From: Novipirellula galeiformis
GTDB lineage: Bacteria > Planctomycetota > Planctomycetia > Pirellulales > Pirellulaceae
NCBI RefSeq assembly: GCF_007860095.1
Contig: NZ_SJPT01000006.1
Coordinates: 327,194-391,193 of the forward strand
Length of the DNA: 64,000 nucleotides
Direction of reading: 5' to 3'
Shown: positions 16,301 to 24,136 of the stretch, in pieces
How the letters are laid out: every line of letters starts with the position of its first letter
Numbering within the stretch: position 1 is the first letter of the stretch
Position numbers and translations under genes: made by a program
The notes under the pieces: model-generated
Database searches by the model: none
What the model was told of the DNA's origin: nothing
Seen by the model: the letters and a program-made list of their open reading frames with translations, nothing else

Positions 16301-18961
16301 ACCAATCTGGAGCGAGCGAAACTGTTTGGCGAGTTGAGAATCGTTCCGGCGATGCTGTGTGTCGGCAAGATAAAATTGTCGCCCGGCAATCAATTGCTTG
16401 CGTTCCACTTCCGTGTGGAAGTCCTCCACTCGATGCCTTCCCACGATGCTTTGGAGCGAGGCGTCATGGTGCTCGTAAATGATATCCACTTGCTGCGCTT
16501 GTTCATCAAATTCAGCCAAGATACAGCGTGACAAACCGAGGTACTTCGCGGTTTGCTCGGTCGCCACCGCCATCAATTCAGCGACTGAGGCGAGCGAGCT
16601 AAATTGTGCTTGCAAGTCCGCCAAGAACGCCATGTTCAATTCCGCGTGTTTGCGTTCGGTGATGTCTTGGGCGGCGAGAATCGCAGTGGTGGGTCGCGGG
16701 GGATCGACGCTGCGGTCAAATTCAACCTGCTTCCGGGTGCTGATCCAATGCGTCTGGCCATTGGCCAATACGATCCGGTATTCCAAGTCACAGCGGCCAT
16801 CGCCATTGCCGTCAAGACAATCTTGCACGAGTTGGATCACCGACTCGCGGTCCTCCGGATGGTAGTGGGCGTGAAATGCGTCGCGTGTGATCGTGATCTC
16901 GCTGTCGCTGATTCCATGCATCGCGGCGGCTTCGGCGGTCAACGTGATGCGGTTGTTGATGAAATCGACTCGGCCAAGTCCCAGTTTTGCAACGTCCACT
17001 CCAACCGCCAATTCTTGCCGCGACCGCAGCAAGGCTTGTTCAGAGCGTTTGCGTTCGGTGATGTCCGTCAACACCATATGGCAACCGACGATCGTGCCAT
17101 CGGGATTCGCTTGAGGGACGTAGGTGACCTCCATGATCTGAGTCTCGGTCGAATCGGGAACATGGAGCGTCATCTCGCATGTCGTGTGCTTGCCGTGCAG
17201 TCCCTGAGTCAGATGGGGTTCAATGTTTTGGTAATGTTCGGGGCCGACAACCTCTAGGATCTTCTTTCCAACCACATCCTCGATACCTTGCTGCCACTGA
17301 GCCGCATAGGCCGCATTGACAAAGCCGTACCGTAGGTTGGGGGTGACGTATGCGACCCGTGACGGAGTCGCTTGGGCAATGGATCTCGGTTGCGTTACGG
17401 GGGTAACGAGCTGTTTTTGACTCTCGCGTTGTTCCGAGACATCGGTAAACGTGACGACGATCCCTTCGTCTGGGCCGTGGGGTGACTTGTAAGGCAGGAC
17501 CCGGCGAATGAATGACTTGCCCGATGTCGCGGTGACCGGGTGCTCAATGCAGTCGCCTTCGGCAAGCGACTTGGGATCGGGCAAGGGCGGCATCTCGTTG
17601 ACTCGCGGGACAAAATTCAGCAGCGGACGGCCGACATCGCTGCGAACCAAACCGTAGATTTCGCAAATGGCCGGGGTGAAACCGAGAATCAACAAATCGT
17701 GATTGAGGAAAACGGTGGCGCTTTGCTCGCTGCCAAACCAATTTTCTAATACGGTTTTGGCACGCCCCGTGGCATCGATGCTTGTACGTACTTCTTGTTT
17801 TGAACTTTCGCGATTTCCGTTGGCCGCCTCCAGATCCTGGATCGATCGATCAAGGGCCTCGCGTGTCGTTTCGAGCTCGCGTTGCAGGTGCGCAATGATC
17901 GCATCTTTATCCTCGGTTGCGCTCGCCCCCGATGGTTTAAATGGCTCGCGACCTTGGGGGAAGCCGAGTTCGTGAAAGACGACCAAGAGCAAAGGGACGT
18001 CCTCACCCAAACGCGGTATGGGTTGGACCGTCAACATCACCCGACCAGGCTTCTCGCCGTCGCACAGCGACAAAGGTTCGTGATGAACCGTCCGGTTTTG
18101 TTGCGTGGCATTTGCGATTGCGGCGCGCAACCCGCTTCGCAAATCGCGAGGGGCCATCTTGATGATGTTGGTTTGGAAAGTCCCTCCGTCGATTGTCAAG
18201 TATCTGCCGATGTTCGGCGAACTGGTTATCACTTGGCCCGATGGGTCGATCACCGCGGTTGCGGGAGCAAACTCGTCGATGGGAGTGACGATCGTCGGAA
18301 TCGCTTCTTCGATTTGGACATGAAAATGTTTCCACCCAGGTGCGTTGGCTTGGTTTCGCTGCTGTGTGGCGTATTGCAGCAATTCGGTCCCCAGCGCCTG
18401 GGGTGACATCAGCGGGCGAGGGACGCCCGTCGTGGCGACGCTGGGAGACAGGTTGTCGAACTGGTCTGATCTTGGATCTTGAGGGAACGGCAATCCGCCA
18501 CGATCCCGTAGCGTTTTGAGCCCCAAGTTTCTATCGCTTCCCCCAGCGGAGAAAATCACGCCGACGCCGCAGACGTCTGGTTGTTTGGCAATGGAGTTAA
18601 AGAAATGATCGATTGCTGCGGCTTGGGGGCCCTCGTGTTCACGCGCGACGACCGTTACAAAGCCGTGTACTAGTTCGATCCGCTGCTGAGGCGAACCGAG
18701 ATAGATCGTGTCCGCTTCGACCCTGTGACGCCCGATGATTTCAACGACATCAAGCTTCGTGATCTCAGGCAAGCGTTCGGCGAATCGTGACGCGCTGGCT
18801 CCATCGCCGTGGGGAACGACCACAATCGCCATCCCAGGCGTTTCCCCCAGCGTGATTAAGAATTCCTGGAACGCCTGCAGACCATCTACGGATGCCCCCA
18901 CGCCAACGATCAACGGATTGGACACAGAACTCGGTCTGTCTAGCGGGTCGCTTTGCTTCAT
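13349..18961 (-). CDS. Giant soluble hybrid kinase: CheB, multiple PAS, GAF, HisKA, HATPase, receiver
   Basis: The 1870-residue protein begins with a CheB methylesterase domain (about 15-190) that keeps the likely triad: S24 in GVGASVDGL, H51 in VVPHGDGA and D143 in AGGSDRNLG. Next comes a PAS-like segment (ATAVIDPSGQVITSS to VQPIPR) and a heptad coil with ELETTREALDRSIQDLEAAN, which in CheB/CheR fusions follows the CheR methyltransferase. The CheR domain itself is missing. Then follow PAS domains (about 400-515, 535-655, 665-790), a GAF domain (about 800-955), four more PAS domains (to about 1485), HisKA (FLANMSHEIRTPMTAI), the ATPase (NLVGNAIKFT, DTGIGM, GLGLAI) and a receiver (LLDMQMPRLDG). 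No membrane segment is seen, so sensing is cytoplasmic. Confidence 0.92.
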   Translation of the reverse strand: MKQSDPLDRPSSVSNPLIVGVGASVDGLQAFQEFLITLGETPGMAIVVVPHGDGASASRFAERLPEITKLDVVEIIGRHRVEADTIYLGSPQQRIELVHGFVTVVAREHEGPQAAAIDHFFNSIAKQPDVCGVGVIFSAGGSDRNLGLKTLRDRGGLPFPQDPRSDQFDNLSPSVATTGVPRPLMSPQALGTELLQYATQQRNQANAPGWKHFHVQIEEAIPTIVTPIDEFAPATAVIDPSGQVITSSPNIGRYLTIDGGTFQTNIIKMAPRDLRSGLRAAIANATQQNRTVHHEPLSLCDGEKPGRVMLTVQPIPRLGEDVPLLLVVFHELGFPQGREPFKPSGASATEDKDAIIAHLQRELETTREALDRSIQDLEAANGNRESSKQEVRTSIDATGRAKTVLENWFGSEQSATVFLNHDLLILGFTPAICEIYGLVRSDVGRPLLNFVPRVNEMPPLPDPKSLAEGDCIEHPVTATSGKSFIRRVLPYKSPHGPDEGIVVTFTDVSEQRESQKQLVTPVTQPRSIAQATPSRVAYVTPNLRYGFVNAAYAAQWQQGIEDVVGKKILEVVGPEHYQNIEPHLTQGLHGKHTTCEMTLHVPDSTETQIMEVTYVPQANPDGTIVGCHMVLTDITERKRSEQALLRSRQELAVGVDVAKLGLGRVDFINNRITLTAEAAAMHGISDSEITITRDAFHAHYHPEDRESVIQLVQDCLDGNGDGRCDLEYRIVLANGQTHWISTRKQVEFDRSVDPPRPTTAILAAQDITERKHAELNMAFLADLQAQFSSLASVAELMAVATEQTAKYLGLSRCILAEFDEQAQQVDIIYEHHDASLQSIVGRHRVEDFHTEVERKQLIAGRQFYLADTQHRRNDSQLAKQFRSLQIGAFCNSAYVTKQRIRFVVSATKPHAYQWRADELHLLQEIVNRLCVRIERARAETALADRETHLRRVIDNTVAFIGVLDIDGTLREANQPALSVASLRRDDVIGKPFWECYWWNYDDDVVAQLKSAFARTLQGETIRYDAVIRVGEDQRTTIDFMLVPVRDNNGKITHVIPSGVDVNDRKAAEDLVRQNAEQLADKQAKLIALLADYERAESKLQVLFDNGYYYTGIVELDGTSTDINEIALNQLGATIEQATNRPFWDCPWWGDNAMVKEKLKHGLAKAIAGEIYREDLPFWLSDGCERITDFIFTPARNQEGEVVFVVANGSDVTELRRAEDELKKREQHLKLSLQAGRLGTWEWNPESDRVTWSDELRSIFGRNDAPTDDSFAATMLVIHPEDRVEAANYLKAVIEGTGSTYRIDWRIIRADNGKTSWVENLGLISRNSMGKAILVTGITRDVTERKHYELALAEGKERLTMALRAGGMAVWEWSEEGAFWDESMCELLGLPAETQCDAQTLMALVHPDDLPRLTEAWFRTVEEKDCLDEEFRILRPDGSTRWIAAVGELVHRDAGEVKRVLGLTWDITEQHELQESLQVARAQAEAASNSKSEFLANMSHEIRTPMTAILGYTDLIAEQIAHPEALEHVRTIRRNGDFLLDIINDILDLSKIEAGKLEVSSEPFAPCRLIEDVRSIMEVRATEDGLDLAVEYVGGVPAQVVSDPKRLKQILVNLVGNAIKFTHHGGVRLRVHYLADQQAMRIDIIDTGIGMKPEQQTRLFKPFMQGDSSVTRDFGGTGLGLAISQRLAKMLGGNITAHSIEGKGSTFSVTIATGDIRGIALNQPSLTVPPPSEDHEQTAPITLDCNILVVDDRRDIRFLSKSLLRKAGATVDEAEDGEVAIEMVEAKIGQGKCYDLILLDMQMPRLDGYQTAEQLRRLGFAGPIIALTADAMQGDMPRCIQSGCNDYLSKPINKIVMLQLVRRYVDRSSPP

Positions 18962-19318
18962 TGGTACGGATCTCCTGCCAAAGTTTAGCGACTCGATCAG
19001 CGAATGTAGAGTAGGTCCACAGGGATGGGGTCGGAACTTTCCGCCCTCCAGCCGAATGCGATTGGGGGGGAGGTCTCAGTCATAGGTGGAGGTCGCGAAT
19101 CGGCCAAGCTGGGCGATTGCAAATCACCCGCACTTCGACTTGATCTCGGTTGTCGGACAAGGCCAAGACCAACTCGCTCGCGTGTGAACCGCCTCTTTCA
19201 ATGAGTCCCCGATTACGATCTGCATCGGCATGCGATCTGCATCACTCTATCTGTATCAGTCCATCTGCATTTGTAGAAGATGACATCCGATAGCGAACTC
19301 CAGAATGGGGAAGACTCC
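18962..19318. other. Divergent intergenic region with 14-bp repeats
   Basis: This region separates the divergent giant kinase and PfpI genes and should hold both promoters. From about 19217 to 19274 there is a degenerate array built on CGATCTGCAT, with a near-14-bp period (CGATCTGCATCACT, CTATCTGTATCAGT, CCATCTGCATTTGT). A GGGG stretch at 19063-19070 is the only other feature noticed. No small gene is supported. Confidence 0.45.
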
Positions 19319-19900
19319 ATGAAAGAGCAGACAATGAACGATCAGAAATTAAGTGGGAAACGAATCGCGTTTCTTGCCACGGATGGGTTCGAGCAAGTCG
19401 AGTTGACTGCGCCCTGGAAAGCGATTCACGCCGCCGGGGCAGAAGTTGTATTGGTCTCGCCCAAGCATGGTGAGATCCAGGGGATGAACCACGATGAGAA
19501 AGCCGACACGTTCAAGGTCGATCAAGACGTCGCATCGGCTTCCGCCGAGGACTTTGATGGTCTCGTCCTTCCGGGCGGCGTTGCCAATCCCGATTCGCTG
19601 CGAACCTGTGACACTTCGGTTAGTTTTGTCCGTGATTTCTTTAAACAGCACAAACCGGTGGCGGCGATCTGTCATGGCCCTTGGACTTTGATCGAAGCCG
19701 ATGTCGTTCGCGGTCGCCGCATGACATCATGGCCAAGTCTGAAGACCGATCTGAAGAACGCCGGAGCCCAGTGGTGTGACGAAGCATGCGTCTGTGATGA
19801 AGGCTTGGTGACCAGTCGCAACCCCGACGACTTGCCGGCATTTTGCGACAAGGCGATCGAAGAGTTTGCCGAGGGCAAACACGCCGAGCAAACCGTTTAA
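19319..19900 (+). CDS. DJ-1/PfpI family protein (type 1 glutamine amidotransferase-like)
   Basis: The ATG at 19319 was chosen because GGGGAAG lies just upstream; an ATG at 19280 would add 13 residues. The protein has the family core: IAFLATDGFEQVELTAPW at the N-terminus with the conserved acidic residue (E of FEQVE), FDGLVLPGGVANPD, and the nucleophile elbow AAICHGPWTLIEA containing the reactive Cys. YhbO/PfpI relatives act as deglycases or general stress proteins. Its neighbours, a PPOX-fold general stress protein and a DUF4235 protein, make a stress role likely. The spacer after it has a 15-base repeat. Confidence 0.88.
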   Translation: MKEQTMNDQKLSGKRIAFLATDGFEQVELTAPWKAIHAAGAEVVLVSPKHGEIQGMNHDEKADTFKVDQDVASASAEDFDGLVLPGGVANPDSLRTCDTSVSFVRDFFKQHKPVAAICHGPWTLIEADVVRGRRMTSWPSLKTDLKNAGAQWCDEACVCDEGLVTSRNPDDLPAFCDKAIEEFAEGKHAEQTV

Positions 19901-19901
19901 G

Positions 19902-19932
19902 GAGTTTGCCGGTTAGAGAGCTTGCCGGTTAG
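19902..19932 (+). repeat. Near-perfect 15-bp tandem duplication
   Basis: GAGTTTGCCGGTTAG at 19902-19916 is repeated as GAGCTTGCCGGTTAG at 19918-19932 with one base between, directly after the PfpI stop codon. It belongs with the other short tandem duplications in this window. Confidence 0.6.
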
Positions 19933-20010
19933 GGAACGCACCGTAGCGGTCACCATTCAAGTTGGGGTGGTGGTCGCCACGAATAACCACAATTCGAGTT
20001 AGGATTTTCG

Positions 20011-20493
20011 ATGGACAAGTACGAGAAATTAGTCGATTTGATGGGCGATTTTGATAGCGCGATGCTGGTGACCCGCTGCAGCGATGGTTCGCTCGAGGCG
20101 CGACCGATGGCGGTCGCCGAGTTGGAGCCCGACGGCGGTCTTTGGTTTGTCACCGACCGCAACTCGGGCAAGGTTGCCGACCTGAGGCTCGACGACGAAG
20201 TTGCAGTGACGATGCAAGGATCGAACAAATTCGCCTCGCTGGCCGGAACCGCCCGCGCGATCGATGACCGGGCGAAACTAGACCAATTGTGGAATGATGC
20301 CTGGAAGGTCTGGTTTCCCGAAGGCAAAACGAGTGCGTCGATTGTGCTGCTGCATGTCGAACCACAGCGTGGCGAATATTGGGATCAATCCGGTGTGACC
20401 GGACTGAAGTACCTGATCAAGGCGGGTAAGGCATACTTGCAGGGCAAACGCGTCTCGAACGATGCGTCGGTCAACGCCACCGTTTCAATGTAG
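20011..20493 (+). CDS. PPOX-fold general stress protein (pyridoxamine 5'-phosphate oxidase family)
   Basis: The 160-residue protein shows the split-barrel flavin fold of the general stress protein 26 group: an N-terminal helix, SAMLVTRCSDGSLEARPMAV, LWFVTDRNSGKVADLR, and VAVTMQGSNKFASLAGTARAI. The C-terminal WKVWFPEGKTSASIVLLHVEP and EYWDQSG segments are typical of that group, which binds FMN or FAD. It is not expected to be a true PdxH, because the PdxH-specific C-terminus is absent. It sits 110 bp after the PfpI gene and 65 bp before the DUF4235 gene. Confidence 0.85.
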   Translation: MDKYEKLVDLMGDFDSAMLVTRCSDGSLEARPMAVAELEPDGGLWFVTDRNSGKVADLRLDDEVAVTMQGSNKFASLAGTARAIDDRAKLDQLWNDAWKVWFPEGKTSASIVLLHVEPQRGEYWDQSGVTGLKYLIKAGKAYLQGKRVSNDASVNATVSM

Positions 20494-20558
20494 CCCGATA
20501 CTGCAAAGAAGCCGAGCGTCCGAGTGACGCCTACTCTAAACAAACGAAAGTCAATCTG

Positions 20559-20894
20559 ATGATCGATCAAGTTCAAGAAAAACTTCAACACATCCGTTCC
20601 TCCGCCCAGGAAGGCTTTGACGAGCAACCCGATGGGCGTAACGAGGGGATCGGACGCACCGAAAATTTGCTTGCGTTGGCGGCAGCGATCGGGGCCACGT
20701 TCCTAGCACGCAATGCACTGCAAGCGGGATGGCGAACGGCACTGGACCGCGAACCGCCCAAGAATCCGGCTTCGTCCGAAGTCGATTGGAAGGACGCATT
20801 GCTTTGGGGTGGCGTCTCGGGAGCGATCGTGGGCATGGTCAGGATTGCGTCACGCCGAGCCTCCTCCAACGCTTACCGACGTTTCTATCCTTGA
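20559..20894 (+). CDS. DUF4235 family membrane protein
   Basis: The 111-residue protein has two hydrophobic segments: LLALAAAIGATFLARNAL at about 36-53 and ALLWGGVSGAIVGMVRIA at about 80-97, linked by WRTALDREPPKNPASSEVDW. The GW-x-alanine-rich helix, the EPPKNP linker and the WKDALLWGG block followed by a basic tail are the DUF4235 pattern. The family has no known activity but often accompanies general stress genes. It closes the three-gene stress run. Confidence 0.75.
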   Translation: MIDQVQEKLQHIRSSAQEGFDEQPDGRNEGIGRTENLLALAAAIGATFLARNALQAGWRTALDREPPKNPASSEVDWKDALLWGGVSGAIVGMVRIASRRASSNAYRRFYP

Positions 20895-21260
20895 AAATTG
20901 TCCCGTTGAATTTCCATTTTCCTATCGATGGACATCGAGTGCCCACGGCCGAGGTGGGTGTCGAGTGAGTGGAAGGTGTCGAGTGAGTGGATGGTGTCGA
21001 GTGAGACATCGAAGATTTCGTAGTCGCGGACAACAGCCCACGTTGTCGCCGGGCCAATCGCGTATTCCTGCGATCGCAGCGGCCCCGATCTCAGCAGCCC
21101 TTGGGAGCTCAGTGGCAGAGAGAGTCACTCCACACCACGGTTGCCTGCGGTGGCGGCTCACCCATCTCACCCCGATCACCTCCGTTGGTTTTAGATGCGG
21201 AGGTTTCGCGATCCCCTGTGTGAACGTTTCCAACACAGGAAGGATTCGGTGTCACCCACG
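20895..21260. other. Intergenic region with three 18-bp tandem repeats
   Basis: Between the convergent DUF4235 and sigma-54 regulator genes. Three 18-bp units are visible at 20958-20975, 20976-20993 and 20994-21011: GTGTCGAGTGAGTGGAAG, GTGTCGAGTGAGTGGATG and GTGTCGAGTGAGACATCG. No gene or clear terminator is supported. Confidence 0.6.
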
Positions 21261-22718
21261 CTAGCCGATTTGAACATGGCTGGTCAACGAAATGTCAAAG
21301 CTCGTAATGCGGTCACGCAGCTTGCCACGGGTGATGCCCAGGATCTCTGCTGCTTGGCTTTGATTACCATCGGTCGACTTGAGCACTTCGGTGATCACGT
21401 ACTTTTCCATGTACTGAGTCGCTTCGGCGTAAACATCGGTCGACTTTTCGGCCAACAATCGCTTGACCAACTGGGGCAGCCCCGCACCTTCAACTGGCCC
21501 AGACTCGGCTGCGCTATGGTTGTCGGTGCCTGCGGCCGTTGTTTTTAAGCGATTGATTTCCTTAGGCAATCCGTCTGGGGTGATCACGGGCATCACCGTG
21601 TCCAAGACGCATCGCCGGATCACCGCTCGCAGTTGGCGGACGTTGCCGGGCCAGTGGTAGCCTTCGAGCAACTCGGCTGCTTCGGGCGACAAGCCTTCCA
21701 GGTCTGGTTTGTTAAATTCTTTCTTCGCTTGGGCCATGAAAAACTGTACCAGTGCTGGAACATCGCTTAAGCGTTCACGCAGCGGTGGTAGTTCGATCGT
21801 GACGCCATTGAGACGATACAGTAGATCTTCGCGATAGTCTCCCTCTTCGACCATTTGTTCCAAGGGACGGTTGGTGGCCGCGATGATGCGGACATCGGTT
21901 TTTAGTTCTTTGTTGCCACCAACACGCTCAAACCGTTGCTCTTGAAGCACCCGCAATACCTTGGCCTGGACCGAGGGCGCCATGTCGCCAATCTCATCCA
22001 GGAAGAGCGTGCCCCCGTTGCACTGTTCAAATTTGCCAATTCGGCGTGATTCCGCCCCCGTGAAGGCTCCTTTCTCGTGTCCGAACAACTCGCTTTCGAG
22101 CAAGTTATCGGGTAGCGCTGCACAATTGACCGCTAAGAATGTCTCGGTGCCGCGGTGGCTGTACTGATACAACGCGCGGGCGACCAGCTCTTTTCCCGTT
22201 CCGCTTTCGCCGCGAATCAGAATAGGCACATCCTGTTTGCTAACCTTCCCAATTGCTTTGAAAACGTCCAGCATGGCTGTTGATCGACCAATAAATAGTT
22301 CGGCCGATTCGGCGGAGGATTTATCGTCCGCACTGATGGCGACTGGCACGCTGCTGATTTGCCGCTGCTCAATTGCCTTTTCGACGAGATCGCGGAGGGG
22401 TTCGACAGACAACGGTTTGCCAATGTAATCGAACGCCCCCAACTGCATGGCCTCGATCGCAGTGCTGCTAGCCGCTTCGACCGTCATGAAAACGACCGGA
22501 ATGCGACGATCAAATTCTCGGATTTCACAATAGACCGCCAACCCATTCTGGTCGGGCAACTGTATGTCGAGCAGAACGGTGTCGAACGTTCCATTTCGCA
22601 GTTTGGCGATCCCCTCTTTCGCGGTCGCCGCAGTCTCTACGTCTGCGATGGGGGAAAGCGCCTTTTCCGTCAGCGCGAGAATGGCTCGGTCGTCATCGAT
22701 GACCAGGACATTAGGCAT
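21261..22718 (-). CDS. Sigma-54-dependent response regulator (NtrC type)
   Basis: From the ATG at 22718 the protein begins MPNVLVIDDDRAIL, directly at the receiver fold; a longer start at 22793 adds a 25-residue polar tail. The receiver has the phosphoacceptor in VLLDIQLPDQNG and the Lys of GKPLS. The AAA+ domain has Walker A GESGTGKE, the sigma-54 contact loop GAFTGAE, and Walker B GGTLFLDEIGD. A Fis-type helix-turn-helix closes it (NQSQAAEILGITRGKLRDRI). It should therefore activate sigma-54 promoters when phosphorylated. No kinase gene is adjacent; the hybrid kinases at 10987-18961 are possible partners but already carry receivers. Confidence 0.93.
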   Translation of the reverse strand: MPNVLVIDDDRAILALTEKALSPIADVETAATAKEGIAKLRNGTFDTVLLDIQLPDQNGLAVYCEIREFDRRIPVVFMTVEAASSTAIEAMQLGAFDYIGKPLSVEPLRDLVEKAIEQRQISSVPVAISADDKSSAESAELFIGRSTAMLDVFKAIGKVSKQDVPILIRGESGTGKELVARALYQYSHRGTETFLAVNCAALPDNLLESELFGHEKGAFTGAESRRIGKFEQCNGGTLFLDEIGDMAPSVQAKVLRVLQEQRFERVGGNKELKTDVRIIAATNRPLEQMVEEGDYREDLLYRLNGVTIELPPLRERLSDVPALVQFFMAQAKKEFNKPDLEGLSPEAAELLEGYHWPGNVRQLRAVIRRCVLDTVMPVITPDGLPKEINRLKTTAAGTDNHSAAESGPVEGAGLPQLVKRLLAEKSTDVYAEATQYMEKYVITEVLKSTDGNQSQAAEILGITRGKLRDRITSFDISLTSHVQIG

Positions 22719-23209
22719 AGACTTGGACCATTTGGACTTGGGGGTGACTTCGGGATGGATGTGCGAAGGTTGTATTTCGACGGGAGCAGGCATCTGTGTT
22801 TGATTCTACAGTTGAGGGAGGTTCAATGTCGATCAGGTTGGTTGGAAATTGAACGAAACAGCGAACGCAAGTGGCGTGCCGGAAAGGTTGCGAGCAAACC
22901 TCTTAGGGGCTCGCACCCCCGCGAGTGGTGTGGTTTCGGAGCACCGCTTGAACGGTGACTCGACGCTCTTCATCTCGGCGCTCTTCAACTCGACGCTCGT
23001 CATTGGGGTTCGAGTCAATCGGTTTGGGTAATGAAGTGCAAGTACGTTGAGTTTGAGTGAGTTTCGAGCGAGTCCATCTAAGACGCGTGAATCGCTAGCT
23101 CGCCCCGAAGTTGGCTGCGGGTTTTCTCATTTGGGAACCTCGTTTCGGAACTCGTGCGTTGATGAGTCGCTGATTTAACCGAACTTCAAATCACAGGGGT
23201 GAGCCTCGG
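22719..23209. other. Intergenic region with three 15-bp tandem units
   Basis: Leader of the sigma-54 regulator gene (a longer start at 22793 is possible) plus the spacer to the hydrolase gene. Three 15-bp units lie at 22960-22974 (TCGACGCTCTTCATC), 22975-22989 (TCGGCGCTCTTCAAC) and 22990-23004 (TCGACGCTCGTCATT). No gene is supported; nothing else stands out. Confidence 0.55.
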
Positions 23210-23809
23210 CTACTCACGGGCGTGCGTCTCTCCCAACCCACAAGTCGTTGCAGGCGTGGGGAACAAGAAACGCGTAATCAAACGTAGCGAGTTGGGCTGC
23301 AGAATGATCGACAAATGGGTGCTGAGGAAATGATGCACCGCAATCGTGTCGTCGCCGTCGATATCGAGGGGACGAACGTACGCATCGAGTTGGGCCCAAA
23401 GTACCAACCGTTTTATCTTTTTATCGACGCTCGCATCCGCGCTCGCCCGCATCGGATCGTTGATGACCTCGATTTCAGAGATCAAGTTGCCGGTTAGACC
23501 GTGAATCAGATAAGGCACGATGCCCGTCCGCAGAACGGGAGTGATCGAGACGAGCGCGGCAACCCGATGTTGAGTCGCGGACGCGATCGCTCGACGGGCC
23601 ACCCAGTCGCCGAAGCTATGCGTGACTAAGGCAATGCGGCGCCCCGAATGATCGTCTTCCAATCTGGCTGCTAAACGAGCGACACTTGCGTCAAGATTAC
23701 GAAAGGCCATCCGGTCACGCCACAATTCAACGTGCTCGCAATGAGGATTTAATGAATACCACAGCGGCCATAGAAACAAACGCGGCTCGCAAAAGCCGGG
23801 GACCAGCAC
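23210..23809 (-). CDS. Alpha/beta hydrolase-like protein
   Basis: The 199-residue protein starts at a GTG and opens with the core strand VLVPGFCEP, followed by the nucleophile elbow ALVTHSFGDWVAR, in which Ser of THSFG is the likely nucleophile. The later WAQLDAYVRPLDI supplies a candidate Asp and VHHFLSTHLSI a candidate His. It lacks a large lid domain. It is read toward the sigma-54 regulator gene from an isolated promoter. The substrate cannot be predicted; a lipase/esterase-type role is only the family default. The frame stays open a few codons upstream of the GTG, so the start is uncertain. Confidence 0.7.
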   Translation of the reverse strand: MLVPGFCEPRLFLWPLWYSLNPHCEHVELWRDRMAFRNLDASVARLAARLEDDHSGRRIALVTHSFGDWVARRAIASATQHRVAALVSITPVLRTGIVPYLIHGLTGNLISEIEVINDPMRASADASVDKKIKRLVLWAQLDAYVRPLDIDGDDTIAVHHFLSTHLSIILQPNSLRLITRFLFPTPATTCGLGETHARE

Positions 23810-24136
23810 AATCTCTTCAATCTTGGTTTGGTCGGATATAGAACCGTTTGGGTGATTAAAGATCGTGTCCTCAGGTGGGCGGGATCGAGTCGCTGATGAC
23901 GTGATCGACCGAGCGTGTTCGTGGCTGGGTTGCGACCTGCTGGCGATAAAAAGCGTGTTTACTTGTGTACCTTAACGCGATCCCCCCGTCGCGTCGAGTT
24001 GCCATCGATTGAAGTTGTGTCAAGCCGAAGAAGCGGGCCACCTTGGGCGGATGCGAGCGTGGCACAGCCTTTGCTTTAGGGATCAGGCCCTTATTCCTAG
24101 GGGCGAATTAACCCTTGAAAAATCTGAAGGAACGCA
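23810..24136. other. Divergent intergenic region
   Basis: This 327-bp stretch lies between the divergent hydrolase and glucan branching-type genes and must hold both promoters. AAGGAACGC at 24128-24136 gives a Shine-Dalgarno-like sequence before the GH13 gene, close to its ATG. No repeat or small gene was seen. Confidence 0.4.

Noticed and set aside
16604-17257. A 217-codon open frame on the plus strand opposite the giant kinase gene
   Set aside because: No domain is seen, and the minus strand encodes continuous PAS domains across the same bases.
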